Translations under genes and position numbers: made by a program
The notes under the pieces: generated by a model
Told to the model about the DNA's origin: nothing
Seen by the model: the letters and a program-made list of their open reading frames with translations, nothing else
Databases searched by the model: none
Shown: piece after piece, positions 47,747 to 58,962 of the stretch
How the letters are laid out: the number at the start of each line of letters is the position of its first letter
Numbering within the stretch: the stretch's first letter is position 1
From: Beta vulgaris subsp. vulgaris
Taxonomy: Eukaryota; Streptophyta; Magnoliopsida; Caryophyllales; Amaranthaceae
DNA length: 64,000 nt
Assembly (NCBI RefSeq): GCF_026745355.1
Contig: NC_079202.1
Span: 31,176,740-31,240,739, forward strand
Direction: 5' to 3'

Positions 47747-50700
47747 ATGGCTGCAACTAATCAGCCTGTTCCCTCCTCTGGGATGGTCTCGTTATGCCGT
47801 CCCTTGAGTTTCATTCATACGGTCCATGTATCATTCATTAACATGGACTCTCACAGATGGAGTCGACAAAGGCGAAAAGCTAGAGCGTTGACACTTTCAG
47901 CATTAGTGGAGGCTAATACAACAGCACTGCCTTCTATTAGTGAAGGGACTAGCAAGAAGAGCAGCAGTAACTATGACGCACTGCAAGTCACTGTTGCCAG
48001 ACCGAGAAATCTTGCTGATGATATGCAAGCTGAAGCAAGAGCCATGACCAGAGCAGCCGCTGCTTCTGTGTACACTCCGGAGATGCTCGCTACTAAATAT
48101 GGCTCACGTCCCATCCGGGTACAATCTTATGTCGTTCTACCTTTAGCTTGTCTTTTTTTTCCCCTTAGGATAGATTATGTGGGGTATTATGTCACTGACT
48201 ACCAACAATAGGTCTTGCGCAGGACCTCAGAAATATTATTCGGTTTGGGTTCCTTTGCTTTCAAGCTCTTGCTGGATAATTGGAATGGTCAGATCAATCT
48301 AAACAAATCCTTGCGAGCAGTGCAGCTGAGGAAAATTTTCACTGGATTGGGACCTACTTTCGTCAAAATTGGCCAGGGCTTATCCACGAGGCCTGATTTG
48401 TGCCCACCTGAGTACCTTGAGGAACTCTCGCAGCTTCAGGTACCTTGCCCTTTAGACAAAAGATGATATCAGATTTTGACTTTGGAATTTCTGGATATTC
48501 AATTTCATGTTGCTAGACTTTTTGCTTTCATCTCAGTTTGTTTAAATGAGTGGAATTCTTATGATTGTGTGTCATTGATTAGGATGCCTTGCCTACATTT
48601 CCAAATGTGGAGGCTTTCACATGCATCGAAAAAGAGTTAGGGTTTCCACTTGAAGCCATTTACTCATCCATATCTCCATATCCAATTGCGGCTGCCAGTT
48701 TGGGCCAGGTGTACAAAGCTCAGTTGAAGTATTCTGGTCAGACTGTTGCTGTGAAGGTGCAGCGGCCTGGTATTGAAGAGGCCATAGGACTTGACTTTTA
48801 CCTGATAAGAGGACTGGCACTGTTTATAAATAAATATATTGATCTAGTCACAAGTGACGTTGTTGCTCTAGTTGATGAATTTGCCAGAAGAGTTTATCAA
48901 GAGCTAAATTATGTTCAGGTAGGGATACTTTTAAGTATTTTTTTTTCTTTGGCAATTAAAAGTTGTTATTGATAACCAAAAAAATAGGATGGGATACAAA
49001 CTAGTCTAACAAACTCTAGACAACAGTAGCCAAGCAGAGGCTACTAGACAACTAAGCAAAGACAACAATTACAAAAGTAGCAAAGCTCTTTCATTGGCTT
49101 TGCAATTACAAGCAACAAGAAAAACAACATCTTTGAAAATTCTATGAGGAGGAAGATAGGAACCAGTAAATATTTTTTTTAATATTCCATTAACAGGATA
49201 CTTGAATGGTAACACCCACCACCAAGCCTCAACCTGCATAGCCATCTGAAAGGGAGCAGGTTTCGACGTGGATGTCAGACAGGGCTTGCATGATTAAACT
49301 CTTTGTCAAATGATCCTAGGGTATAGTGTCAAATAGTTGTGTTAAATTGGAAAACCATAGTTTAGTCTTCACGAAAGCTAATGTGCTTCAGTGGTGAATC
49401 TATCCTATCTATGATGGTCTTTTTGAAAGCTTTGGAACTTTAACTCTTTTCCTTTTATGATTCCTTTGGGTTTGAATGTTAATTTTGATAGGTATCTGCA
49501 GGAGGGTAAAAATGCAAGAAGATTTAAGAAATTGTATGCTGACAAGGAAGATGTTTTTGTTCCTGATATATTCTGGGACTACACTGGTGCCAAAGTTTTA
49601 ACAATGGAATGGGTTGATGGTGTAAAGCTAAATGAACAAATTGCAATTGAGAGACAAGGGCTCAAGGTGCTGGATCTTGTTACCATTGGTATACAGTGTA
49701 GCCTTAGACAATTACTTGAGTATGGATACTTTCATGCAGATCCACATCCTGGCAATCTTTTGGCGACACCTGAGGGAAAGCTTGCATTCATTGACTTTGG
49801 AATGATGAGTGAAACCCCAGAGCAAGCAAGGTTTGCAATTATTGGTCATGTCGTCCACATGGTTAATCGTGATTATGAAGCCATGGCTCGAGATTATTAT
49901 GCATTAGATTTCTTAACCCCCGATGTGGATGTCTCTCCTATTGTGCCTGCCCTTCGAAGTTTCTTTGATGATGCACTCGATGCTACTGTTAGTGAACTTA
50001 ACTTTAAGACACTTGTCGATGGTCTGGGGGCTGTCTTTTATCAGTATCCTTTCAATGGTAATCTTCTTTTCTGATTTCAATCTTGACCATAGACTTGATG
50101 TAACACTCCACTCTGAGATGTCTATCAGTGACGGAGAATGTGAAATCCACAATCAAATTTTGAGGCCCCTTCGAGTTTCTACTTCTGATGTTTTTTATAT
50201 TAAATGTTGCAGTTCCAGCATATTATGCATTGATACTGAGGTCGCTTACTGTGTTGGAAGGTTTAGCACTCTATGCTGACCCAAATTTTAAGGTTCTGGC
50301 TGCTTCTTATCCATATTTTGCTAAGAGACTTCTTACTGATCCCAATCCATATCTGAGAGATGCTCTTATTGAGTTGCTGTTCAAAGATGGGAAGTTCAGG
50401 TTCATCTTGATCCTTGCTATAAGTGATTGCAAAAAATTGAGGGACAAGATTTCTTATGTAATGGTCATTTGCAGGTGGAATAGACTTGAGAACCTACTTG
50501 TTGAGGGACGTAAAGACAGGGACTTCTCTGCAAAAGATGCTCTACAGCCTGTTCTGAAGCTATTGTTGGGGCCGGGTGGCGAAGAGCTAAGGATACTAGT
50601 TATAAGGGAAACAGTTCGAGTTACTGAAGCAGTAATTCTGGGCTCTTTGATGGATACATACTCTTCTTTACCTGATTTTATGAGGGATCTCGTAGCAAAT

Positions 50701-53700
50701 GGCACTCCATCTGGACCTTTCTTGCTAAGTGATGCTGAACAGAAAAGTATGCTGGAACTTCGAGGACGAGTACTAAGGATTTGGGCGCTTTTACAGTCTT
50801 CAACTAACTTTGATCCTTCCTTTCTGCAACCTATATTACAGGTCAGAAGGTTTACTTTTATGTCTACATATGTTGTGCTAATAATTCGTCTATGGGGAGC
50901 TGTTCTTGAAAAATAGAATGCTATTATTTTTCTTCTGGGTGGATCCATATTGATTGCATGACAAATGAGCTTATAAGCGGCTAAGCGCCCTTACAAATGC
51001 ACTATAATCATTGAACACGAGGAACAAATATTGAATTCTTGGTTTTTCGTTGTGATTCTTGTCTGTTTGATAGTTATACAATGGGAATTACCACGCAGTA
51101 TTATAGTCCTTGAGACCTCACGAGGCTTAAGCTTCCCTAACTATGGTCGTATTTTTCCTATTCATTTGCAACCCATGTGGCTTGTCAGGATATGTTTCCT
51201 TACCTTTTGCTCCCCAATTAGTGTACTTAGCATTTCTATACTCGATACTTTTTTCCTTATCAATAGGCTTTGTTGTCAACTCAAATTGTCAGATAATTGG
51301 GTTTTAGGATCTCACTGGTGGAGCACATTGATGATAAATGCCCCATTTCAGCTTGAGTCGGGACTTTTGCTAGCTTCCTTGCAAGCATACTCTACATCGT
51401 GTGCCATCCTGTTGGCATGGGTTGAGTAGCTTACAAAATGCAACACCCAAAATTTTAGTACTATGTACAAACTGTGGTCTTAAGTTCAAGTATTTTATTA
51501 ACTTACATCGTTAGTGCCTGGGGAGTATGTTCTCAAGAATGAAACTCAAAGGTATTGATGGGGGTCTTTGTGTCCATGCCTGTATGCCAACCTATGTGTC
51601 ACCTGTAAACATGCGCCGAAGGAGTCTAGGTTAACTCGTCTAAATATGTTAGGAACCTCCCATATTCTGATCCTTGTGCCTGGGGACAGTGTGCACCCTT
51701 GACGCGCATACACAAACGTCTATAGCACCATTCTCTTATCTCCTTGTTTACCAACTTAGTCCCCATAAGTTCGGTGTGGCAGGTAACTACGTGTTTTGAG
51801 GTCAAGAAAGTATCAAAGTTGTATAGAGAACTAAGGAACTCTAAAGACAGTTTAATCGTTGCTATTTTCTTGCCTAATACAACCCCTCCACTGAAATATC
51901 AGAAATCCACAAGAAATTTGCTGTAAGATTTGCAAAAATGTTTCTAGGACAATGGATCAGCTAAGAGTGGAGCCTCCTTATGCACTTAAACGAGTCATAG
52001 ACCTTGATAGCAAGCATTCTCTCCATATTGTCCATTGATATGATTATCTAACCAGAGGACAAAATGTCTTTCATTCGTGAATGAAAAAAAATGACGGTCT
52101 GAGTACTCCTTTACCTTTCTTCTACGTCACTGAATCTAAGACCACTTCTTTTGGTTTTCTGAATGGCCTATCCTGATTGTATAATAAATCTTGGTTACTA
52201 CTTGCGAAGAAGATGAATGTTGATTTTGGCAAATATCTGGTTTTACAACCTTCATATTCATATTAACAAAGTAATATCCCAATATATAATTTGTAATTTT
52301 GTACAAAAAGGCTGTTTGTATAAATTGCATTAGATCGTTGATACAAAAGACAATTAGTTGACATATTAATTTAGAATACAACTTGTGAGACACTTATTTG
52401 ATCCATTGTAATCCCGACTTGAGATATTGCAAAAATGGATGGTTTTACTGCTTCTGTGGTTCTGTTATGAGCTTGCTCGATAAACCATTATCTGAATGTT
52501 GCAAATTTGGAAATTCAAGGTCCTAATTCAGCGGCTTACTTTCCGAAAATTGTCAGGAATAAGTCAACCTTTGGCCGTTCTGTCCAAAATAAGTCAAGAC
52601 TTTTCATTTACTCAGAATAAGCAAAACTTGTCGGGGTATTAGCTTAAAATAGGGCTAACAGGTAAACAACCTCCTATTGTAGGTAACTCATCAACGTGTA
52701 TTTTTTGTTGGTTTAAATTTTAATTTATTAATAGAGAATTTTGTCAATCAACCTTTTATAAGCAACTTTTTGCTAGAAACAACCTTTTTAAACTTTTTTT
52801 TTGTCAAGAGAAACCTTAAACATAAAAAATTTTGTCTAAAGAAACTTGATGGCATCATTCCGACATTGACTCAGTTAATGACCCAAAAATTTTGCGAGAA
52901 GCAATAATTTACATAGGTAATGTGAAATACATGTGCGGGTTAATGCGGACATGGCTAAGTCAAAACTGGAGGATAGGTCTGCTATACATCATCTCGTAAA
53001 AAAAAATTTAGTATAAGGTTTTAACTTGCAAATTTTTTTTATAAAAGGTTCTTTCTAACAAAAAAAAAGTCATTATAAAGGGTTGTTTCTGGCAAATTTT
53101 TAAATGACTTAATGCCGAAAAATATTGGTCAATGCTGCAACGATGTCATCATTTATGTTTCTAGGTTTTAAGGTTTCTCTTGACAAAAAAATTTTGAAAG
53201 GTTATTTCTGACAAAAAGTTGCTTATAAAAGGTTGCTAACAAATTTCTCTTATTAATATTGATTAGGAAAACATAAAAAAATTTCCTCTTCCATTTCTCT
53301 CCTCTCCTTCACAAACTTTCTTCTAACCCTCTCTTGCCACCTCCCTTTCCACCCCCAAGACCATTACCCTCTTCCCGACCACCAACCTTCCCCAAAACCT
53401 TCCACCGGCCTCCTACCCCAGCCACCACCTCCAAAATCAAACTCCAACCCCTATCCGCTGATTCCTACGTCTTCCCTCACTATCACCCTTGCTCTCTCTC
53501 TCTCCTCTTTGCAAAACAACCACAACACCAGAATGGAGCTGCCCCTCCGGTCTGCTATCCGCACCATTACCGTTATTCTCTCGCGGCTTCCCAACGCCAC
53601 CCACTCCCAAAATTAAACTCCAACCCGGTTTAAAGCTCAATCATTCTTCAAATCTGTGAGAATGGCGCTGAAGCCCGATTTAAAGTCCCTGAAATTCGTG

Positions 53701-55310
53701 AATTTAGGAAGTAGGTTTTCGAGGTTTTTAGGTGGTAAAATGACAAAATTGGAGTACTGAGGAACTGAAAACAACGAAACTTCATCAAAGTTAATGTGAA
53801 GCTGAGCCACGAAGAGGAGAAAGAAAGAGGAGAGAGAGTGAGAGTGATCGAATTTGGTGGTTTATGTTTTGATCATGCCATAATCAATGACGATTCAACT
53901 AATTGATGCAGGCGAAAATTTCGGTGAGCAAAACGAAGCCGGTGGTTAAGTCACGGCTTAAACGACTATTCGGGTGGCTCGAAATAAAAAAAAAGGACCT
54001 AATCTTGAGCCCATTAAAAGTTAATACCCCTACAAGCTTTGCTTATTCTAAATTAACCAAAAGTCTGACTTATTTTAAGCAGACAGGCCAAAGGTTGGCT
54101 TATTCAGGACAATTTTTCCTTTTTATATAATAAGGTTCTTTTAGTCGATTAGAAATTTATAATCTTAGATACTTGGGTAATTATTTTTCCTTATTTACAA
54201 TAAAGAATAAACAACCAATATTGTTTGTATGTAGCTTGTTTGCAATAGTACAAAGTGAATTAATATACTGAAGAGGTCCTTGTTTGTACGTATTTACATT
54301 GTTTATGGTGTATAGTATTTATACTTTATATTTTGTTTACGTGAACAACATATTATATACATGGCCTTGAGTATGGTTAGAATTCTTCAGCACTACAATT
54401 GTTAGAGCTGTGGTTTTTTTTTTTTTTTGAACGAGAAATTTCCCAAACGGCATCTAGAATAAGTAATAAAGAAAAACAAGATACAATTAAACAAGATCAG
54501 ATCAATTTCGTCTTCGATGAAACTACAATGGATCGAATATTGTGGCGCAAGTCCCTTGTATTTGTTGTCCCAAGCAACTATTAATGGAACCGTCTATCAT
54601 TTTGACATAGTTTGGAGAAGAACATTTTTGATTTATCCATATTGACCGCATCCGAGCTTCCAATACCTTCATGTTGATAGTTTTGAACTTCAACCAATGA
54701 GAACAATTTCTCATACATACAAATAAAAAAACTAGACTCACAACTCCCATAGGGGAGAAGGAGACCTCCCGCAACAGAGAAGACTAGTCTTCCCATATCA
54801 TGGCACAAGAAACTCTCATAAAAAGAGACTAACTTATTCAACAAAACAAAACGACAAATTAGAAATGAAAACAAGAAAGGAAATTGGGCTTACCATGGAT
54901 GAGAGCATCCATGGCAGCCCCTAACTCATGAACGGAAAGGGGAAAAAGGGAGGCGGCTAGAGAGAAAAACTATGTTTAGGGTTGAGGGTAGATAGAGAAA
55001 AATTCTTCTTCCTTTTTCTTCAACTAAGTCGATTAGATTAGAGCTGTGGTTCAATGACTTAACAAAGAGATCAATTGGCAATTTAGGGCTTGGTCTGTGG
55101 TCTTGGCATGATATCATTATTGATTGTGCTAATTAGAATATGATGTTATCCCTCAGGTTACTGATTCATTTATTTCTGCAGGTTCTTCAACAAGGTGAAG
55201 CACGTGAACTTGGGGGTCGTGTTCTTGGTGGCATTGCTCAGCGTCTAGCAGCACGTTTTCTGCAGCAAGTCCTTCAGGCTCCAACTTCTACTTCAAGTAT
55301 TCAAGTGTAG
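47747..55310 (+). CDS. ABC1K3: ABC1-family kinase 3, chloroplast (plastoglobule) protein
   Basis: Exons: 47747-48118, 48212-48439, 48583-48918, 49502-50057, 50213-50399, 50475-50841 and 55182-55310, all GT-AG and in frame, giving 724 residues (the Arabidopsis protein is about 710). Residues 1-60 are Ser/Arg-rich with few acids, fitting a transit peptide. Atypical-kinase motifs: KIGQ at 176-179, the Ala-rich loop [11 protein letters not shown] at 236, the Lys of VAVKVQRPG at 258, HADPHPGN with Asp392 and Asn397, and Asp410 in DFG. In known plants the protein sits on plastoglobules with ABC1K1 and affects prenylquinone (tocopherol, plastoquinone) metabolism and high-light stress tolerance. The [20 protein letters not shown] block separates it from other ABC1Ks. 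The last intron is 4.3 kb and full of transposons. The frame is intact. Confidence 0.95.
52545..54119. mobile_element. Mutator-like element in ABC1K3 intron 6 (about 1.6 kb)
   Basis: The left arm, GAAAATTGTCAGGAATAAGT then CAACCTTTGGCC, is matched as a reverse complement by the right arm ending near 54119 (GAATAAGCCAACCTTTGGCC). The inverted arms run about 95 bp, to GTCGGGGTATTA on the left and the matching GTAGGGGTATTAA on the right. I could not fix a 9-bp target duplication, so the class comes from the arm sequence. The GC-rich interior at about 53280-53640 is coding-like and could be captured. It contains a smaller Mutator-like element. Confidence 0.7.
52734..53249. mobile_element. Nested Mutator-like MITE (516 bp, 9-bp TSD)
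   Basis: The left end GAGAATTTTGTCAATCAACC and the right end (reverse complement GAGAAATTTGTTAGCAACC) share long inverted arms containing CTTTTATAAGCAACTTTTTG. The perfect 9-bp repeat TTATTAATA flanks it at 52725-52733 and 53250-53258. It lies within the larger element, so it inserted later. Confidence 0.88.
54416..55037 (-). mobile_element. Poly(A) retroposon with 14-bp target duplication
   Basis: TTAGAGCTGTGGTT is repeated exactly at 54402-54415 and 55038-55051. The insert begins with a T-run on the plus strand, which is a poly(A) tail on the minus strand, preceded by GGGAAATTTCTCGTTC. That is the form of LINE-driven retroposition. At 622 bp it is either a short non-autonomous LINE or a reverse-copied transcript. 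A minus-strand frame at 54774-54523 has no recognised family. Confidence 0.85.
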
Positions 55311-56403
55311 AAGAAAGCAAGGTTACCTGCGAGGTAAGTACTCAGACAAGAACTTCCATTGTTTTAAAGATTTTCCAATATCTGTAATAAGTTTATAGAC
55401 CATAGGCAATACTCAGTAAGCCGTCTTTTGTTTTGTGCAATCTATTTCTCCGTCCATCCCATGAATATTTTCACATTTCTTTTGGCACAAATATTAAAGA
55501 TAGTTGTTAAATGTGAATAAGAATATTGGTATTGGATACAGGGAAGAAAAAGCTAGAGAAAGGGTTATGATTAAGAGAAAAAAGAGTTGTCTTGATGGAG
55601 AAAGAAGATGGAAAGTTTACTTGAAATGGAATAGCAAAATCTTTATAGAGACAATCCACAGAAGGAAATTTGAATATTTTTTCCTAGGATGGATGGAGTA
55701 GTATTCTTTACATGAGGGGAAACTTTTACAGAAAAAAAACTCACTAAAGAAATTAAATTCACCTTCCAATCAAGGGACATTAGATACAAATAGGGGAAAT
55801 CCCGGAACTAAGATATAGAAATGATAGGAAACCAGTTGGTTCACAAGGTTTTATGTGCAAGGACTATCATTTTATCTCGAAGGCTCCAAGCAACCTCAAT
55901 ATATTAAACTACATGGCTTGCTGTTTACTTATTTCTCTTAAAGGTGGTAAAACCGATCTGAAGGGGCTCTGTAACAGAAACAGGGAGTAGAAAGATCCAT
56001 TATATATAAACATTTATTTTTCAGTATATTGGCTAGCTCTAAATGCGACAGCTGAATCTGTCCTCTCTATTTCTGAAACATATAATCCATAAACAACACA
56101 ATTTAGTCTTTATATCTCCACATTTGCTGTTAATATGTCTTGTTTTATTAAAATTTTGCTCAAGAAAAGCTTTCATTCTCTTTTGAGCTGTAGAATATCA
56201 GGTACAGTTAGAGATGAAAGAAAAAATAGTGAGCAGAATCCATGTAGGCCAGCCAGCCAAAATCAGTATTATAAAGATCAAGACTAACAAACCCAACTGA
56301 AACCTTAGCCTAGTTCCGGATTTGGGGATCTTATGAATTGTGTGTGTCATTGCAACAAATATCGTCTTACCATGTGTGAAGTGAAACACCCAATTGAGTA
56401 ATG
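55311..56403 (+). other. ABC1K3 3' untranslated region and downstream flank
   Basis: The stop codon TAG (55308-55310) is followed 23 bp later by GCGAG|GTAAGTA at 55329-55340, a near-consensus splice donor. The 3' UTR may therefore contain an intron, or this may be chance. No polyadenylation site was fixed. A Stowaway-type MITE follows. Confidence 0.45.
55445..55701. mobile_element. Stowaway-type MITE (257 bp, TA TSD)
   Basis: The left end TTTCTCCGTCCATCC and the right end (reverse complement CTACTCCATCCATCC) resemble the CTCCCTCCGTCC terminus of Tc1/mariner Stowaway MITEs. TA flanks it at 55443-55444 and 55702-55703. The plus-strand frame inside, 55504-55701, is rich in Lys and Arg and is not a gene. 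Confidence 0.75.
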
Positions 56404-56420
56404 AGAGGCGATAAAGAGGA

Positions 56421-58945
56421 ATTCCGGAATTAGTTCCAAATGTTTATGAGTTAGTTCTTGCAGTGCTTGGAGGCAAAGGAAGACCTAAAAAATTCAATGA
56501 TATACTTTCATTGCGCCAATCCCCAAAGTTGAACATCCGAAGTTGGCTGCTCACTTTCGTCTTGTAGGACTTTGCAACGTGTCTTATAAAATAATCACTA
56601 AGGTGATTGTTAATCGCCTTAAGCCAATCTTACCAGGTCTCATTTCTAATACACAATCAAGCTTTATTATTTGCACACGCTAGTATCAACCAAGCCCAAG
56701 TAATACATGAATGCCTTCGAAGATTTTGCTTAGCCTTGGGTCAGAAGATTAGTCTTCCGAAATCGAGGGTATCCTTCTCAAAGAACGTCCCCATAGACCA
56801 ACAACCGACTATTAGTAATGCTTTGAACATTGAGGCAACGAAAAATCTTGGAATGTACCTTGGAATACCAACCATTACGAGTTGCATTACAAGAGATACA
56901 TTTAGTCACATTTGTCAGAAAATTGTTCGCAAAGTGTTTGGTTGGAAAACCAAATACTTGTCTCTAGCGGGTAGAATAACGCTTGCTAGCTCTAAGTTGT
57001 CGACAATGGCCAACTATTCTATGTAATCCGCAAAACTTCCAAGAATGGTGTGTGATGATATTGATAAGAACTATGTTGTTCGGACTCTTCATTTCACCTC
57101 AAGTACCCGTGTTGGATCCTCGACACTCGGACATGGGTGGGACACTTGGACACTTCATTTGGGGCCAAAAAATGAAAATGTTCCAAAAAAATAGCCGAGT
57201 CAGACATGGGTGCCCGAGTCCGAGCAACATAGAATAAGAGAGTGAGAAGATTTATTTGGGGTGGTTCGGAGGAGAAAAGAGCAGCTTGGGAGACTCTACA
57301 AAAACCCTAAAGTCAAGGTGTTGCTATTCCTTCGGCACGTCAATAGCATGACGCATTCTTAACCAAGTTGGGTTGGCGTGTTCTTAGGGAACCTAATTGA
57401 TTGTGGGCTTGAGTTATTCGCACAAAATATTGTGAGGGGAGATGTGACATCGACATGCTCTCTCCTAAACAAGGGATGTCTAATATTTGGAAGGCATTAC
57501 TGACAATGCCAAGTTTCTTTGTGAGGGGATGCAGGTGGCTGTTAGCAATGGGCAAAGGACCTTATTCTAGGATCACAAATGGGTTGCCAAATCAACACTT
57601 TTGAGTCTAGCGTCTAAGCCCATACCAAATGAGTTGTTGGGCACAACTGTTAGTGATATGTGGGATGAACTGCAAGGATGGAATCGGGGGTCATATGCGG
57701 AGTATTTACCCTTGGAGGTGGTGAAACAAATTCAATCATTTGAATTAAAAGAAGACAATGAGGTTGGAGATCTATTATACTGTGGTTCGGGTAAGAAAGG
57801 CAAATTTTCTATCAAATCCTCCGTATAATGCGTAAAAATTTAGTGATTCGATAGTTGATGATTGTTGGAATTTGATTTTGACTACTACAATTCAACAACG
57901 CATAAGGGCCTTTATGTGGATGGTTTGTCATGACCGGATTCTTGGGAATTCAATGAGATTAAAATGAAAATTAACGAAGGATCCTAATTTCTGTGTGTGG
58001 TGCGGAAGATGAGTCGACTTTACACATTATAAGGGATTGTCCTACAACTTGAATGGTTTGGTCGAAGCTAGAGTTTTATCAACAACCTTTGAAAACTTGA
58101 CTTACCATAAACCTGCAACATGAAGACAATGTTTGCATTTCTATTTGGTGGATTTGGAAATGGCGCAATTGTATTACATTTGGGCGTGGCCAAGAGGTTC
58201 CGTAAGAGAGGTGGCTTTATTCATGTGAGATACAATGAAAGCCCGTCTTGGAATAGAGTAGAGTATAGTGCTGAGGCAGAAAACTGAAGAGTTAAAAACA
58301 AAAGTGGAGTTCGGGATTAGATGGAAGCACCCACCACTGAATTGGTATGTGTTGAACTCGGATGGGGCTGCGAGAGGTGCTCCAGGTCCAGCAGGAGGTG
58401 GAGCAATATTCCGGGATCATTGTGGGGGTTTTATGTTAGCATTATCACTGAACTTTGGGTACTACGACGCCTTTAAGGTCGAGGTTATGGCATTCGCTAG
58501 AGGTCTGGAACTAGCGCAGGAATTACAAATAAGCCAACTCATGGTGCAACTTGATAACTTTGCGTGTGTGCAAATGATCCAACACAAAGAAGCAGGAAGA
58601 AACGAGTGTACACATCTCATAAACCATTGCATATTATTTGATCCAACAAGAAGATCGGGAAGCTCGAATACTACATGTGTATAGAGAAGGCAATCGAGCT
58701 GCACATTGGCTTGCCAATCACGGAGTTACTCAGCTCCTCCTTGCCAACATCTTCTCGTCTGCTCTTGCTGGGCTTAGCTCCATTATTGACGAAGATTTCA
58801 GAGGGGTGTCAATCCCTCGTCTTCTTCCTCCCTAGTCTTTTAGTTTGCTTTATGTTGCTCTAGTTTAGCTTTTGTTGTGATTTTTCTTTGTGTTAGTTTC
58901 TTTGTTTTCTTTGGTGTTTGTACCTCTATTGGATCAAAAAATAAA
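56421..58945 (+). mobile_element. L1-type LINE with 17-bp target duplication, internally deleted
   Basis: AGAGGCGATAAAGAGGA is repeated exactly at 56404-56420 and 58946-58962. Inside, about 56505-56665 encodes reverse-transcriptase blocks (IPKVEHPKLAAHFRLVGLCN, NRLKPILPGLISNTQS). The frame then jumps directly to LLFAHASINQAQVIHE, so the central palm including the catalytic Asp pair is deleted. Next come LGMYLGIPTI, FIWGG and an RNase H domain at 58268-58684 (NSDGAARGAPGPAGGGAIFRD, ALQLDNFACVQMIQ-type). Frame shifts and stops are present. It ends with a short A-rich tail at 58934-58945. The 5' half of the element is missing. Confidence 0.9.
57070..57233. mobile_element. MITE inside the LINE (164 bp)
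   Basis: Inverted ends CTATGTTGTTCGGACTC and GAGTCCGAGCAACATAG. The LINE sequence ATAAGA is present on both sides (57064-57069 and 57234-57239); removing the insert and one copy restores the expected DIDKRVRRFIWGG reading of the LINE. The superfamily is uncertain. Decayed relatives are near 16870-17035 and 9655-9780. Confidence 0.8.
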
Positions 58946-58962
58946 AGAGGCGATAAAGAGGA

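Noticed and set aside
52545..54119. 9-bp target duplication for the outer Mutator-like element in ABC1K3
   Set aside because: No register of the ends gives matching 9-bp flanks, so I report only the inverted arms.
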